Shown here: piece after piece, positions 10,028 to 19,611 of the stretch
Position numbering within the stretch: the stretch's first letter is position 1
Layout: each line of letters starts with the position of its first letter
The notes under the pieces: generated by a model
Database searches by the model: none
The model's input: the letters and a program-made list of their open reading frames with translations, nothing else
Told to the model about the DNA's origin: nothing
Translations under genes and position numbers: made by a program
NCBI GenBank assembly: GCA_030789695.1
Contig: CM061142.1
Coordinates: 158,134,714 to 158,198,713 of the forward strand
DNA: 64,000 nucleotides
Source: Scilla litardierei
Taxonomy: Eukaryota; Streptophyta; Magnoliopsida; Asparagales; Asparagaceae
Direction of reading: 5' to 3'

Positions 10028-10176
10028 GTTAGTAGATCTACCCCTTTAACAACTCATAACCCCCACCGTAAAGTAGAGAAACCTAATAAAACACGTTGAT
10101 TAGACGTCGTGGAGCTTTTACGAATCTGACCTGAACTGAAAAACGTTATTTCTGATTTTGTGCTCTGCCAAAACAG
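10028..10176 (+). other. Candidate leader intron 1 of B
   Basis: Donor G|GTTAGT and acceptor TGCCAAAACAG (149 nt, AT-rich), in the same place as A's 6461-6556. It is followed by a 69-nt putative exon ending AG at 10245, against 63 nt in A. Confidence 0.45.
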
Positions 10177-10670
10177 CGAACCGAACCTCCCACATCATAG
10201 TATTCGTCGAGACGAATCCAACGACACCAAGAACGCCAAAAACAGGCAAGTATATAATTTGTTATGATTTTTAGAAGTTTCGGCACGTTTACGCCGCCTT
10301 CATGTATTGCTGAATAACCTGAAATTGTGACGTGAAATAACGTAGGAAAGTGACACCATAATGATTAGGACGAAAATTGGGATCCAACGGTATATCATAC
10401 GATATATCCCCAATTTAAACAACTAGAGAAAGAAATTGTTTCTGTAGCAAATTGAACGAAATGGACGAAATCGTCATTATTGGAAATTGCGGAACCGGTC
10501 GTTCGACCCGCTTCCGCTTTGCAGAACTGTCACCATAAAACACTAATTTTGATAACAATGAAATTCAGTGAGTCTTGACATGTTTAACAGTTTGGACATC
10601 GTGAAATCGTGCGCCTCGAAGGCGGAATCGTGAATTCGTGATGTCGTGTGAGTCGACTAGGCCGGCTCGT

Positions 10671-10688
10671 GTTCCGGCAAAACTTTTG
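10671..10688 (+). promoter_or_regulatory. CTCGTGTT-loop hairpin in B LTR
   Basis: GCCGG-CTCGTGTT-CCGGC, with the same 8-nt loop as A (6891-6906) but a compensating change in the stem. Confidence 0.65.
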
Positions 10689-11094
10689 GGTGGGGTTAGG
10701 GTTGAGCGGCCACTGGGCGTATGAAAGGTACTCTCCTCAAGAACACCACCCGACGCGGTGGGTTAGTGTCAATCACGGTAAGCCCCCGTGAGAGGAACGA
10801 CCTTCTCATCACGACCTAAAGGCGAGAACCCTAGATTAGATGTGAAGTCTTGACATGGTCATTGTAACGCTAACTTGGTCATCGTGAATATTGAAATGCT
10901 AACAAACTCAGAGAATCTAATTTTGAACTTGCCATCGACTAGAACTGCATGCTAGGATTGTTTCTTTCTGCTCCGAAATTGCTAATTGTTAAATTGTTGC
11001 AGTCGTTTCATTCAAAATATTAAATGCTTCTAAATTTCATATGCTTGTTATATACTTCGCCTTGGGATGCTAACTCTTTCTTGCAGACCCCTAG

Positions 11095-11128
11095 CTGACA
11101 TACATTCATGTTTGTGGATGTATGTCAG
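11095..11128 (+). promoter_or_regulatory. Perfect 11-bp hairpin over the B micro-ORF start
   Basis: CTGACATACAT (11095-11105) and ATGTATGTCAG (11118-11128) pair perfectly around a 12-nt loop. The micro-ORF ATG at 11122 is in the 3' arm. Compared with A and C (CTGACATGTG / CACATGTTAG), several paired positions change on both sides. Confidence 0.75.
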
Positions 11129-11226
11129 GTTCAGAGCTTGAGTACCAGGAGGACCCGTACGAGACGTCAGAGTTGGAGAGTCAGGAGTTCGCACCTGACG
11201 CAGTGCCTCTCCCAGCAGAGGACTAG
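11122..11226 (+). CDS. LTR micro-ORF, acidic 34-aa peptide (B 5' LTR)
   Basis: The ORF runs from ATG to TAG and is rich in Glu and Asp (begins MSGSELEYQEDPYE and ends PAED). It is not a recognised family. Position, acidity and overlapping hairpin match A's 7477-7584, although the residues are largely different. The 3' LTR copy (18689-18793) reads the same. It may be translated from the unspliced RNA ahead of gag, or act only as an upstream ORF. Confidence 0.5.
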   Translation: MSGSELEYQEDPYETSELESQEFAPDAVPLPAED

Positions 11227-11543
11227 TGGACCCCGACGCCTTTACTGCTTCTTTAGTTCTTTTTAGTCGTTGTAGTTACTTTCGAGTACGTTATTTTCCT
11301 TGTTGCTACTCTTAGCCCAGCTGTGGCATTGTTAAACTCTGTGTACGAACATTATTTCTGGATGTGGCTTTATCTTTCTGGATGTGTTTTCTTATTATTT
11401 CTGAATGGTAGTTGCAAGGACCTCATCTGTGTTTTTAATCACAGACGCTTATTGAACTCGAGCTTCGTCGCTCCAGTTCAAGCGGACCGCGTAACGCTCT
11501 CGCTTCCGGTGCCTTTTGGGAAGCGGGGCGTTACAGGTTTTAG

Positions 11544-11561
11544 TGGTGGCCCATGCAGGTC
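11544..11561 (+). promoter_or_regulatory. Conserved 18-mer after B 5' LTR, candidate primer binding site
   Basis: Identical 18-mer to A and C, eight bases after the LTR terminal CA. B seems intact and young, so this site should be functional if it is the primer site. Confidence 0.6.
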
Positions 11562-11668
11562 CTCTTGCAACTGCGAAATTCAAAATAATAAGAACACTTA
11601 TCGTTAGCCAAACATCTAGAGTAATCGTATACACGGGATTAACTCGGGCTTTCTTTCTCTTTTGCAGG

Positions 11669-12838
11669 ATGTCCGGAAGACGCATCACCCGACACGGAGC
11701 CGGAGCCGGAGCCAGAAACGGAGCCGGAGCTGCCGGAGGTGGAGAGGACGACATCCGCCAGATGCTGGGAGTTATGAGAGATATGCTGGAGGTTCAGCAT
11801 CATCTAGTCCAGCAGGGACGCCAGGCTGCACCAGCTGCGCCAGCTGCACCAGTTGCACCCGCCCCGGGAGCTAAGCAGTTCAGAGAGATGCGTCCGAAGA
11901 GCTTTTCCGGACGAGAGGGCCCGCTAGCGGCCGAAGAGTGGCGTCAGAGCACTGAGGATGATTTGGGACTTGCCCGAATCCATAAAGATGAATGGGTGGA
12001 TCTTGCGAGGAAGCAGTTGACTGATAATGCCCGCAGTTGGTGGACTGCGGAGGAGGCTAGGCTGACCAAGCCGATTTCATGGGATACCTTCAGCAAGAGA
12101 TTTGACGCCCAGTATTTTCCAAAGTCGGCGAAGCGGATGATGGAGAGTCGCTTCATCAACCTGGAGCAGGGTACTATGACCGTTGACGAGTACGAGGCGG
12201 AGTTCACTATGCTGAGCCGCTATGCCCCTGCCATGGTGAAGGAACCTGAGGACTGTGCACACCGTTTCCTGCAGGGCTTGGACCTGGACATTCAGAGTGT
12301 GCTGTCCGGGAATACTTTTTCTACTCATGAGGATGTTCTGGTGGCTTCGAAGAATCAGGAGCACGTGGCCAATCTGAAGAAGGCCCGACAGGCGGGCAAG
12401 CGCCCGATGGAGATGCAGAGGAGTGCACCTAGGCCTGGTGTACGTCCAGTCCAGACCACCCAGTTCAAGAGGCCAGCCGCACCTGTTTTCAACCGAGCTG
12501 AGCTGACTTTCCACTTCTGCGGCAAGCTTGGCCATGTGAAGAAGGACTGCAGGAAGATGCTGAATCAGTGTTTGGTTTGTGGATCGTCTGCTCATGTTGC
12601 GAGGGACTGCCCCCGAGGTTCTCGACCTATGACTGCTGGAGCACCTGGACCTGTTCAGCGGACGGCGCCTGCACCTGGACCCGCTCCGAGACCAGTGCCT
12701 GCACCTGGACAGCGAGGACCACCTCTGGTACCGCAGGAGCGAGCCTTTCAGCAGGCCAAACCCCCGGTGCGTCGAGCTTACACCATGACAGCCGTTGAGG
12801 CTGAAGCTGTTGACGACGTGATCGCAGGTAACCCTTGA
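11669..12838 (+). CDS. gag: Element B Gag (unspliced reading, 389 aa)
   Basis: Gag polyprotein: forms the particle and binds RNA. The start at 11669 is chosen because it directly follows a strong splice acceptor and matches A's start. The order is a Gly/Arg-rich N terminus with an Ala/Pro linker (about residues 10-70), the core Gag domain (about 75-240) with the WW-containing motif, a basic Pro-rich linker, and two zinc-knuckle units (about 275-312). The first unit has Phe where CX2CX4HX4C expects its first Cys; the second is complete. The unspliced frame stops three codons past the intron-1 donor (12828), so unspliced RNA gives Gag only. Spliced RNA continues into protease. Confidence 0.93.
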   Translation: MSGRRITRHGAGAGARNGAGAAGGGEDDIRQMLGVMRDMLEVQHHLVQQGRQAAPAAPAAPVAPAPGAKQFREMRPKSFSGREGPLAAEEWRQSTEDDLGLARIHKDEWVDLARKQLTDNARSWWTAEEARLTKPISWDTFSKRFDAQYFPKSAKRMMESRFINLEQGTMTVDEYEAEFTMLSRYAPAMVKEPEDCAHRFLQGLDLDIQSVLSGNTFSTHEDVLVASKNQEHVANLKKARQAGKRPMEMQRSAPRPGVRPVQTTQFKRPAAPVFNRAELTFHFCGKLGHVKKDCRKMLNQCLVCGSSAHVARDCPRGSRPMTAGAPGPVQRTAPAPGPAPRPVPAPGQRGPPLVPQERAFQQAKPPVRRAYTMTAVEAEAVDDVIAGNP

Positions 12839-12912
12839 CCTAGTCTTTACTTTTCTGCATTTATGTTTGATTAGTTAGTTTCCTTGTTTGATATAGTTGC
12901 TTGTACCCTTAG
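12828..12912 (+). other. Gag-pol intron 1 of B (85 nt)
   Basis: Donor GCAG|GTAACC after 386 codons plus one base, and acceptor CTTGTACCCTTAG, with a T-rich interior. Removal joins gag to protease in frame with a Gly codon across the junction; the unspliced frame stops at 12836-12838. A has a 113-nt intron at exactly the same point (19499-19611). Exact in-frame joining in two diverged families makes this convincing without RNA data. Confidence 0.85.
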
Positions 12913-15338
12913 GTGTTATCCTAGTTTCTTCTCACCCCGCCCTGACCCTGTTCGACTCTGGAGCTTCCATGTGCATCCTGTCACAGAAGTTCGTAGTCGA
13001 ACACGCGATTCCCACCTACACACTTCCCAAGTGTTGGAACATCATGACTGGGAATGGTGTGGTGAAGGTTGCACTTGGTTGTAGACCTTGTCCATTGGTG
13101 GTTAGTGGACACGAATTGTATGCAGACTTCATCGTCCACGACCTACCCAATTTCGATGCGATTCTCGGCATTGATTGGTTAGGGGCTTTTTATGCCACGA
13201 TCGACTGCCACCGGAAGAAAGTGGTGTTTGAAATCCCTGGCCATCCAGTATTCGAGTTCGTCAGCGGAGGACGTTCGCTTGGACCTGTCAAGTTCCGGGC
13301 CCAGCCGTACAGATTGACGGTTGCATCTATGATAGCAGAGCCGGAGAAGCCAGCTGTAGTGCGAGACTTCGAGGATGTTTTTCCCGAGGACATTTCCGGT
13401 TTGCCGCCTGATCGAGCGTTGGAGTTCGGCATTGATCTGATGCCAGGAGCTCAACCGATTTCTAAGGCACCGTACCGCATGGCTCCTGCTGAGTTAGAGG
13501 AGCTGAGGAAGCAGTTGGATGAGCTACTGCAGAAAGGTTTTATTCATCCCAGCGTGTCTCCCTGGGGTGCACCCGTCTTGCTGGTGAAGAAGAAAGACGG
13601 ATCGAGGAGGATGTGTATCGACTATCGGGAGCTGAATCAGATCACTGTGAAGAACAAGTACCCGCTGCCCCGTATTGACGATATCTTCGATCAGCTTGGT
13701 GGATCGAAGGTGTTTTCAAAGTTGGATCTTCGGAGCGGATACCATCAAGTCAGAGTTAAGAAGGATGACGTGCCCAAGACAGCTTTCCGGACCAAGTACG
13801 GGCACTATGAGTTCGTTGTCATGCCATTCGGTGTGACCAACGCTCCTGCTGTGTTCATGAACCTCATGAACCTCATCTTTTACGACTTCCTCGACAAGTT
13901 CGTGGTGATCTTTATAGATGACATCCTGGTGTACTCGAGGAGCGAGGAAGAGCATGCAGAGCACTTGAGATTGGTATTGGAGACGCTCCGCCATCATAAA
14001 CTATATGCCAAGTTCAGCAAATGCGAGTTCTGGTTGGACAGAATTGCATTTCTTGGCCATGTAGTATCAGGAGCCGGCATCTCAGTGGATCCAGAGAAGG
14101 TCAGAGCAGTCAGTGATTGGCCTACACCGCGGTCAGCTTCGGACATCAGGAGTTTCCTCGGATTGGCTGGCTACTACCGCAGATTTATCAAGGATTTCTC
14201 GAGGATAGCTGAGCCGATGACGAGGTTGACCCGGAAGGATGTCAAGTTCAGTTGGTCAGAATCTTGTGAGCAGGCTTTCAGCACCTTGAAGGAGAGACTG
14301 ACGACTGCACCGATCTTAGCTATTCCGGACAGAAGCAGAGGCTTTGAGGTTTTCTGCGATGCATCAGGGAAGGGACTTGGTTGTGTTTTGCACCAGCACA
14401 ACCATGTGGTCGCGTATGCTTCGCGACAGTTGAAAGTTCATGAGAAGAACTATCCAACCCATGATCTGGAACTCGCCGCTGTCATATTCGCGCTGAAGAT
14501 TTGGCGTCATTTCTTGCTTAGTGAGAAGGTGAAGATATTCACCGATCACAAAAGTTTGAAATACATATTTACTCAGAAGGAGTTGAATATGAGACAGCGC
14601 AGATGGTTGGAGTTGATGGCAGATTACGACATCGACCTTCAGTATCATCCAGGGAAGGTGAATGTCGTACCGGACGCCTTGAGTCGACTGCCCGAGGTGA
14701 TGATTCTCACAGCCGAGTGGAGATTGCAACAGGATTTGCGAGAGATGGATGTTGAAGCTGTTCTTCCCGGAGTCACTTCATCGTTGATGAACATGCAGAT
14801 TCAGTCGACGATTGTTGATCGGATCAAGACTGCTCAAGCTGGTGATGCTAAGTTGATGAAGATCAGAGAGCAAGTCGAAGCCGGACTCCGGACAGATTTT
14901 CTGATTCACGAGGATGGATCTTTGAGGTATGGCAGCAGGATCTGCGTGCCTGCAGGAGATATCAGAGAGGAGTTGATGAATGAGGCTCACAGCTCGCCTT
15001 ATTCCATTCATCCTGGAGGTACGAAGATGTACAAGGATCTTCGTCGGAATTTCTGGTGGCACGGGATGAAGAGAAGTGTGGCGCGGAGTGTTGCCAAATG
15101 CTTGGTGTGTCAGCAGGTGAAGGCTGAACATCATCGCACGGCCGGACTACTACAGCCCCTGCCTATCCCGGAGTGGAAATGGCAGCACATTACGATGGAC
15201 TTCGTGACTGGCTTACCTCGGAGCACCAAACAGAATGACGCAATCTGGGTCATCGTCGATCGGTTGACCAAGTCTACGCACTTCATACCATTCCGAGTAG
15301 GACAATCGACGGAAATACTCGCTAGGAAATATATGGAG
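12913..15338 (+). CDS. pol: Element B Pol exon: protease, reverse transcriptase, RNase H, integrase N-terminal half
   Basis: Residue numbers refer to the spliced 1495-codon polyprotein. The aspartic protease has its catalytic LFDSGAS motif (Asp about 401). The reverse transcriptase (about 560-740) has LDLRSGYHQ and the catalytic FIDD (Asp722, Asp723). RNase H follows (about 820-940), with FCDASGKG, the LAAV segment and TDHKSL. The integrase starts with an HHCC zinc finger (ending KCLVCQQ) and the first catalytic Asp in MDF (about 1149). The frame is open throughout. The exon ends exactly at the intron-2 donor, YME|GTAATG. Unspliced reading would stop at 15437 and lack the rest of integrase. 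Confidence 0.93.
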
Positions 15339-15406
15339 GTAATGATCTGTCTCATCCTTTCGTATTTCCTTCCTAGTATCAATAGTGATGTGAATTTGTT
15401 GTGTAG
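15339..15406 (+). other. Gag-pol intron 2 of B (68 nt), inside the integrase core
   Basis: Donor TGGAG|GTAATG, acceptor TTTGTTGTGTAG|GAG, phase 0. Removal restores the normal YMEE-type junction between the first and second catalytic Asp regions of integrase. A has a 72-nt intron at the same codon boundary (22030-22101). Lengths are close to the plant minimum. Confidence 0.85.
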
Positions 15407-16309
15407 GAGATCGTGCGTTTGCATGGAGTCCCTGTGAGCATTGTATCCGATCGTGATACGAGGTTCACGTCTCAGTTCTGGAAGAGTCTGCAGACCAATC
15501 TTGGTACCAGTCTGAAGTTCAGCACTGCGTATCACCCGCAGACGGATGGCCAGTCAGAGCGGACCATTCAGATCCTGGAGGACATGCTGAGAGCTTGCAT
15601 GCTAGATTTCAAGGGTTCGTGGGAGGATCATCTACACCTAGTGGAGTTCTCCTACAACAACAGTTATCAGGCGAGCATTGGCATGGCGCCTTTCGCTGCT
15701 CTCTACGGGAGGAAGTGTCGTTCGCCCCTGAGCTGGGACGACGTTGGAGATAGAGAGTTGTTGGGACCGGAGTTGATTATCGAAGCTGTGGACGTTGTTC
15801 GAGATATCAGAGACAAGCTTCGGATTGCTCAGGACCGTTATAAGCATTGGGCTGATGCTAAACGGCGTCCTCTGGAGTTTCAGCCGGGAGACCATGTGTT
15901 CCTGAAAATTTCTCCGAATCGCGGAGTGATTCGCTTTGGGAAACGTGGTAAGCTCAGCCCGAGATACATCGGACCCTTCGATGTTCTGGAGAGAGTTGGC
16001 GAGGTAGCATACCGCTTAGCCTTGCCACCAGCTTTGGAAGGTGTTCACGACGTCTTCCATGTGTCTCAGCTTCGTCGGTACATCAGCGATCCATCTCACG
16101 CTGTTGACTACTCTGAGATCATCGTTTGCCCAGATCTGACGTATGATCAGCAGCCAGTGCAGATTCTTGATAGACGTCAGAAGTCACTCCGAAACAAGAC
16201 TGTCGATCTTGTTAGGGTGATGTGGCGACACGGCTCGCCAGGAGAGTCCACCTGGGAGAGAGAAGATGAGATGAGAGGGCGTTACCCACTTCTGTTCCCT
16301 GATCAATGA
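15407..16309 (+). CDS. pol: Element B Pol last exon: integrase C-terminal half and chromodomain
   Basis: Contains the second catalytic Asp (SDRD, about residue 1210) and the Glu (GQSERT, about 1246) with 35 residues between them, a proper DD35E. The GPF/Y-type module ([10 protein letters not shown]) follows, and then a C-terminal chromodomain (about 1430-1490; [17 protein letters not shown]), which in chromoviruses directs integration by binding histone marks. The stop is TGA at 16307-16309. The start at 15407 is the splice acceptor, not an initiation codon. Confidence 0.93.
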   Translation, partial: EIVRLHGVPVSIVSDRDTRFTSQFWKSLQTNLGTSLKFSTAYHPQTDGQSERTIQILEDMLRACMLDFKGSWEDHLHLVEFSYNNSYQASIGMAPFAALYGRKCRSPLSWDDVGDRELLGPELIIEAVDVVRDIRDKLRIAQDRYKHWADAKRRPLEFQPGDHVFLKISPNRGVIRFGKRGKLSPRYIGPFDVLERVGEVAYRLALPPALEGVHDVFHVSQLRRYISDPSHAVDYSEIIVCPDLTYDQQPVQILDRRQKSLRNKTVDLVRVMWRHGSPGESTWEREDEMRGRYPLLFPDQ

Positions 16310-16317
16310 TTGTTTGG

Positions 16318-16354
16318 AATTCCGAGGGCGGAATTTTCTTTAAGGTGGGTAGGA
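16318..16354 (+). promoter_or_regulatory. B pre-PPT hairpin and polypurine tract
   Basis: AATTCCG-AGGG-CGGAATT (16318-16335) is followed by TAAGGTGGGTAGGA (16341-16354), which abuts the 3' LTR. The purine run should prime plus-strand DNA. The hairpin has counterparts in A (23014-23033) and C (41552-41571). Confidence 0.8.
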
Positions 16355-19102
16355 TGTAACGACCACTGTTCGGTCGTACGAATTTTAGCGCGTATGTCAT
16401 TTGTAATGCGTATATCCGTTTTTTTTTTGTATTATTTTATTTCCGTAGCTCGGACGCGCGACCGAACCCCGTATCCACGACCCTCTCGGAGGCGCGATCG
16501 CCCCGGTACCTTCTGTTTGATTTTTGGACGTTTGGGCGCAAATTTATAATAACCTATTATTATTATTATATTAATATATGTTAATTTATACCTATTCAAA
16601 TCTGGGTAGGGTAAACAAAATGTTTTATAAAAAAAGGGGAAGTGGAATTTTTCTGGATGTTTTTTTTTGTAAAACGAAACTGTAATTAAATTCCTTGTTA
16701 ACATCCAAGCCAAATATATATTTAGGGAACGAATCAAATCCTTTAGGTATCTGAAAACGAAATTTTAAGAGATCAAATCCTAACTAGCTAACAACCCATG
16801 TCCCCATGATCTCTCCCCATAAACCGTACCCTCTCTCCACTCCACCCACGTACAAGCCCCCACTATTTACTAAATAAACCTAAGAAACCCTATGACCAGC
16901 CCTATTCACGTGCTACCCTTTGAAACCCACCAGCACACAAGAGTACTAGGCTATATAATAAACCCTAGGCCCCTATTATAAAACCCTGGGTGTTTCTTTT
17001 CTTCACCCTACAACTAGCCAGCGCCGCCCCCCCTATTTCCCTTCCTCCACGCAAACAAGCCGTTATCTCCCCAAATCACGACCCTTCTCCGCCTGTAGAC
17101 CGCCAGCACACCACGGAGACCTCTCCGGCCATCATCCTCCCACTTGCGACCCCTCCTCCGTGCAAAACGCAGGCGCAGCCCCTGTCTTCTTTTCATCTCC
17201 ATGCGCAACACCCAGTGTCACCGCTGTCTGACGTTAGCAGCCTCGCAAACGCCGTCCAGCCTCGTCCCTAGCCGCCTGAAGACAGTCGCCGGCTGCCCCC
17301 AAGGCCACCGCGAACGCCCAGCAGCCAAACCCGCGGCCACCTGCTCTCTTCCTCCCTCACGTGCAACGATAGGCCGGCCTGTCGATCTCCTCGCGCGCAT
17401 CACGCAAAGCAGCCGTGGTCTCCTCCTCTCCGAGATCCCACCACTGCAGCCCCGCCCTGTCGCAGTGACCACTTCCTCGCCCCACGCACGTATCCGACGC
17501 AGAACCCTTCACCTGACGCTCAACGCACGCTGTTTAGGAGTTATACGCGTCACCATAATTTGTCGCTGCGCCTGATCCTCCTCTGCACTTACGGTTAGTA
17601 GATCTACCCCTTTAACAACTCATAACCCCCACCGTAAAGTAGAGAAACCTAATAAAACACGTTGATTAGACGTCGTAGGAGCTTTTACGAATCTGACCTG
17701 AACTGAAAAACGTTATTTCTGATTTTGTGCTCTGCCAAAACAGCGAACCGAACCTCCCACATCATAGTATTCGTCGAGACGAATCCAACGACACCAAGAA
17801 CGCCAAAAACAGGCAAGTATATAATTTGTTATGATTTTTAGAAGTTTCGGCACGTTTACGCCGCCTTCATGTATTGCTGAATAACCTGAAATTGTGACGT
17901 GAAATAACGTAGGAAAGTGACACCATAATGATTAGGACGAAAATTGGGATCCAACGGTATATCATACGATATATCCCCAATTTAAACAACTAGAGAAAGA
18001 AATTGTTTCTGTAGCAAATTGAACGAAATGGACGAAATCGTCATTATTGGAAATTGCGGAACCGGTCGTTCGACCCGCTTCCGCTTTGCAGAACTGTCAC
18101 CATAAAACACTAATTTTGATAACAATGAAATTCAGTGAGTCTTGACATGTTTAACAGTTTGGACATCGTGAAATCGTGCGCCTCGAAGGCGGAATCGTGA
18201 ATTCGTGATGTCGTGTGAGTCGACTAGGCCGGCTCGTGTTCCGGCAAAACTTTTGGGTGGGGTTAGGGTTGAGCGGCCACTGGGCGTATGAAAGGTACTC
18301 TCCTCAAGAACACCACCCGACGCGGTGGGTTAGTGTCAATCACGGTAAGCCCCCGTGAGAGGAACGACCTTCTCATCACGACCTAAAGGCGAGAACCCTA
18401 GATTAGATGTGAAGTCTTGACATGGTCATTGTAACGCTAACTTGGTCATCGTGAATATTGAAATGCTAACAAACTCAGAGAATCTAATTTTGAACTTGCC
18501 ATCGACTAGAACTGCATGCTAGGATTGTTTCTTTCTGCTCCGAAATTGCTAATTGTTAAATTGTTGCAGTCGTTTCATTCAAAATATTAAATGCTTCTAA
18601 ATTTCATATGCTTGTTATATACTTGGCCTTGGGATGCTAACTCTTTCTTGCAGACCCCTAGCTGACATACATTCATGTTTGTGGATGTATGTCAGGTTCA
18701 GAGCTTGAGTACCAGGAGGACCCGTACGAGACGTCAGAGTTGGAGAGTCAGGAGTTCGCACCTGACGCAGTGCCTCTCCCAGCAGAGGACTAGTGGACCC
18801 CGACGCCTTTACTGCTTCTTTAGTTCTTTTTAGTCGTTGTAGTTACTGTCGAGTACGTTATTTTCCTTGTTGCTACTCTTAGCCCAGCTGTGGCATTGTT
18901 AAACTCTGTGTACGAACATTATTTCTGGATGTGGCTTTATCTTTCTGGATGTGTTTTCTTATTATTTCTGAATGGTAGTTGCAAGGACCTCATCTGTGTT
19001 TTTAATCACAGACGCTTATTGAACTTGAGCTTCGTCGCTCCAGTTCAAGCGGACCGCGTAACGCTCTCGCTTCCGGTGCCTTTTGGGAAGCGGGGCGTTA
19101 CA
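16355..19102 (+). mobile_element. Element B 3' LTR (2748 bp)
   Basis: Nearly identical to 8794-11535. Differences by eye: a longer T-run near 16420, a longer C-run near 17025, and single changes such as ctcgag to cttgag near 19024. It carries the same TATA, leader and micro-ORF (18689-18793). Confidence 0.95.
18689..18793 (+). CDS. LTR micro-ORF, acidic 34-aa peptide (B 3' LTR copy)
   Basis: Same reading as 11122-11226, with the overlapping 11-bp hairpin also kept. Confidence 0.45.
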   Translation: MSGSELEYQEDPYETSELESQEFAPDAVPLPAED

Positions 19103-19107
19103 AGAGG
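19103..19107 (+). repeat. Target site duplication of B, right copy (AGAGG)
   Basis: Matches 8789-8793. A's gag continues in frame from 19108. Confidence 0.95.
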
Positions 19108-19498
19108 AGAGGACATGTTTTTGGTGCTGGGAAGAGGCCTATGGAGCAGGCCAGGGCGGTGGTTAGGCCCGGTTTCAAGCCTAATCAGCCAGCTCAGTTC
19201 AAGAGGCCAGGAGGGCCTATTCAGAAGACTTTCCATTTCTGCGGTAAGCCTGGCCACATCAAGGATCAGTGTAGGAAGTTTCTGGGCCAGTGTTTGGTTT
19301 GTGGTGATGCTTCTCATGTCGCGAAGGATTGTCAGCATGCGAATCAGCTGCGGAGGGCACCTGTTGCAGCACAGTCGTTGCAGCAGCGAGCGTCTGTTCC
19401 TGCTGGACGTGGAGCAGCTCTTGTTCCACAGAGGCAGGCTTTTCAGCAGGCTATTCCGCCGAGGAGGCAGAGCGATGCTGTGGATGAGGTTATCGCAG
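19108..19498 (+). pseudogene. gag: Element A gag, second part (nucleocapsid)
   Basis: Continues A's gag in the same frame after B. It holds the basic linker and two zinc-knuckle units: the first again has Phe in place of the first Cys (FHFCGKPGHIKDQC), the second is complete (CLVCGDASHVAKDC). The exon ends at donor GCAG|GTTATC (19499). Unspliced reading stops at 19539. Confidence 0.9.
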
Positions 19499-19611
19499 GT
19501 TATCCTCAATCTAGCTGTTACTTTCCCAGCTGGTTTTGATTGTTAGATTGTGTTGTTTGCTTGAACATGATTGTTTGCTAGACTAGGGTTTGATTGTTAA
19601 TTGCTTGTTAG
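19499..19611 (+). other. Gag-pol intron 1 of A (113 nt)
   Basis: Donor GCAG|GTTATC, acceptor TTGCTTGTTAG. It has the same position and phase as B's intron 1 (12828-12912) but a different sequence and length, as expected for an old shared intron. Confidence 0.8.

Larger units (their letters stand above)
8794..11535 (+). mobile_element. Element B 5' LTR (2742 bp)
   Basis: Begins TGTAACGACC and ends GGGGCGTTACA. TATA-like boxes lie at 9387-9397 and 9411-9418. The transcribed leader holds a C-rich stretch (about 9460-9960), a candidate intron (10028-10176), a GC donor (10246), a CTCGTGTT-loop hairpin (10671-10688), the micro-ORF hairpin (11095-11128) and the micro-ORF (11122-11226). ORFs of about 80-140 aa in the C-rich leader overlap on both strands and look like composition artefacts. 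Confidence 0.95.
10246..11667 (+). other. Candidate leader intron 2 of B, GC-AG type, to gag start
   Basis: ACAG|GCAAGT (10242-10251) is a perfect GC-type donor. The acceptor, a strong pyrimidine tract ending TTTTGCAG at 11667, lies one base before the gag ATG (11669). The 1422-nt span includes the micro-ORF, the LTR end and the 18-mer. The acceptor is strong by eye. The donor is inferred from its recurrence in A and C. Confidence 0.45.
8794..19102 (+). mobile_element. Element B: young, apparently complete Tekay-like chromovirus
   Basis: This is a 10,309-bp element with LTRs at 8794-11535 and 16355-19102, a perfect target duplication, a primer-site-like 18-mer, gag and pol with chromodomain, and a polypurine tract. 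By eye the LTRs differ by about seven substitutions and three small indels over 2.74 kb, so insertion was recent in evolutionary terms. Removing two introns leaves one uninterrupted 1495-codon gag-pol frame. No inactivating lesion was found, so it may be an autonomous copy. It lies inside A's gag. Confidence 0.95.
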
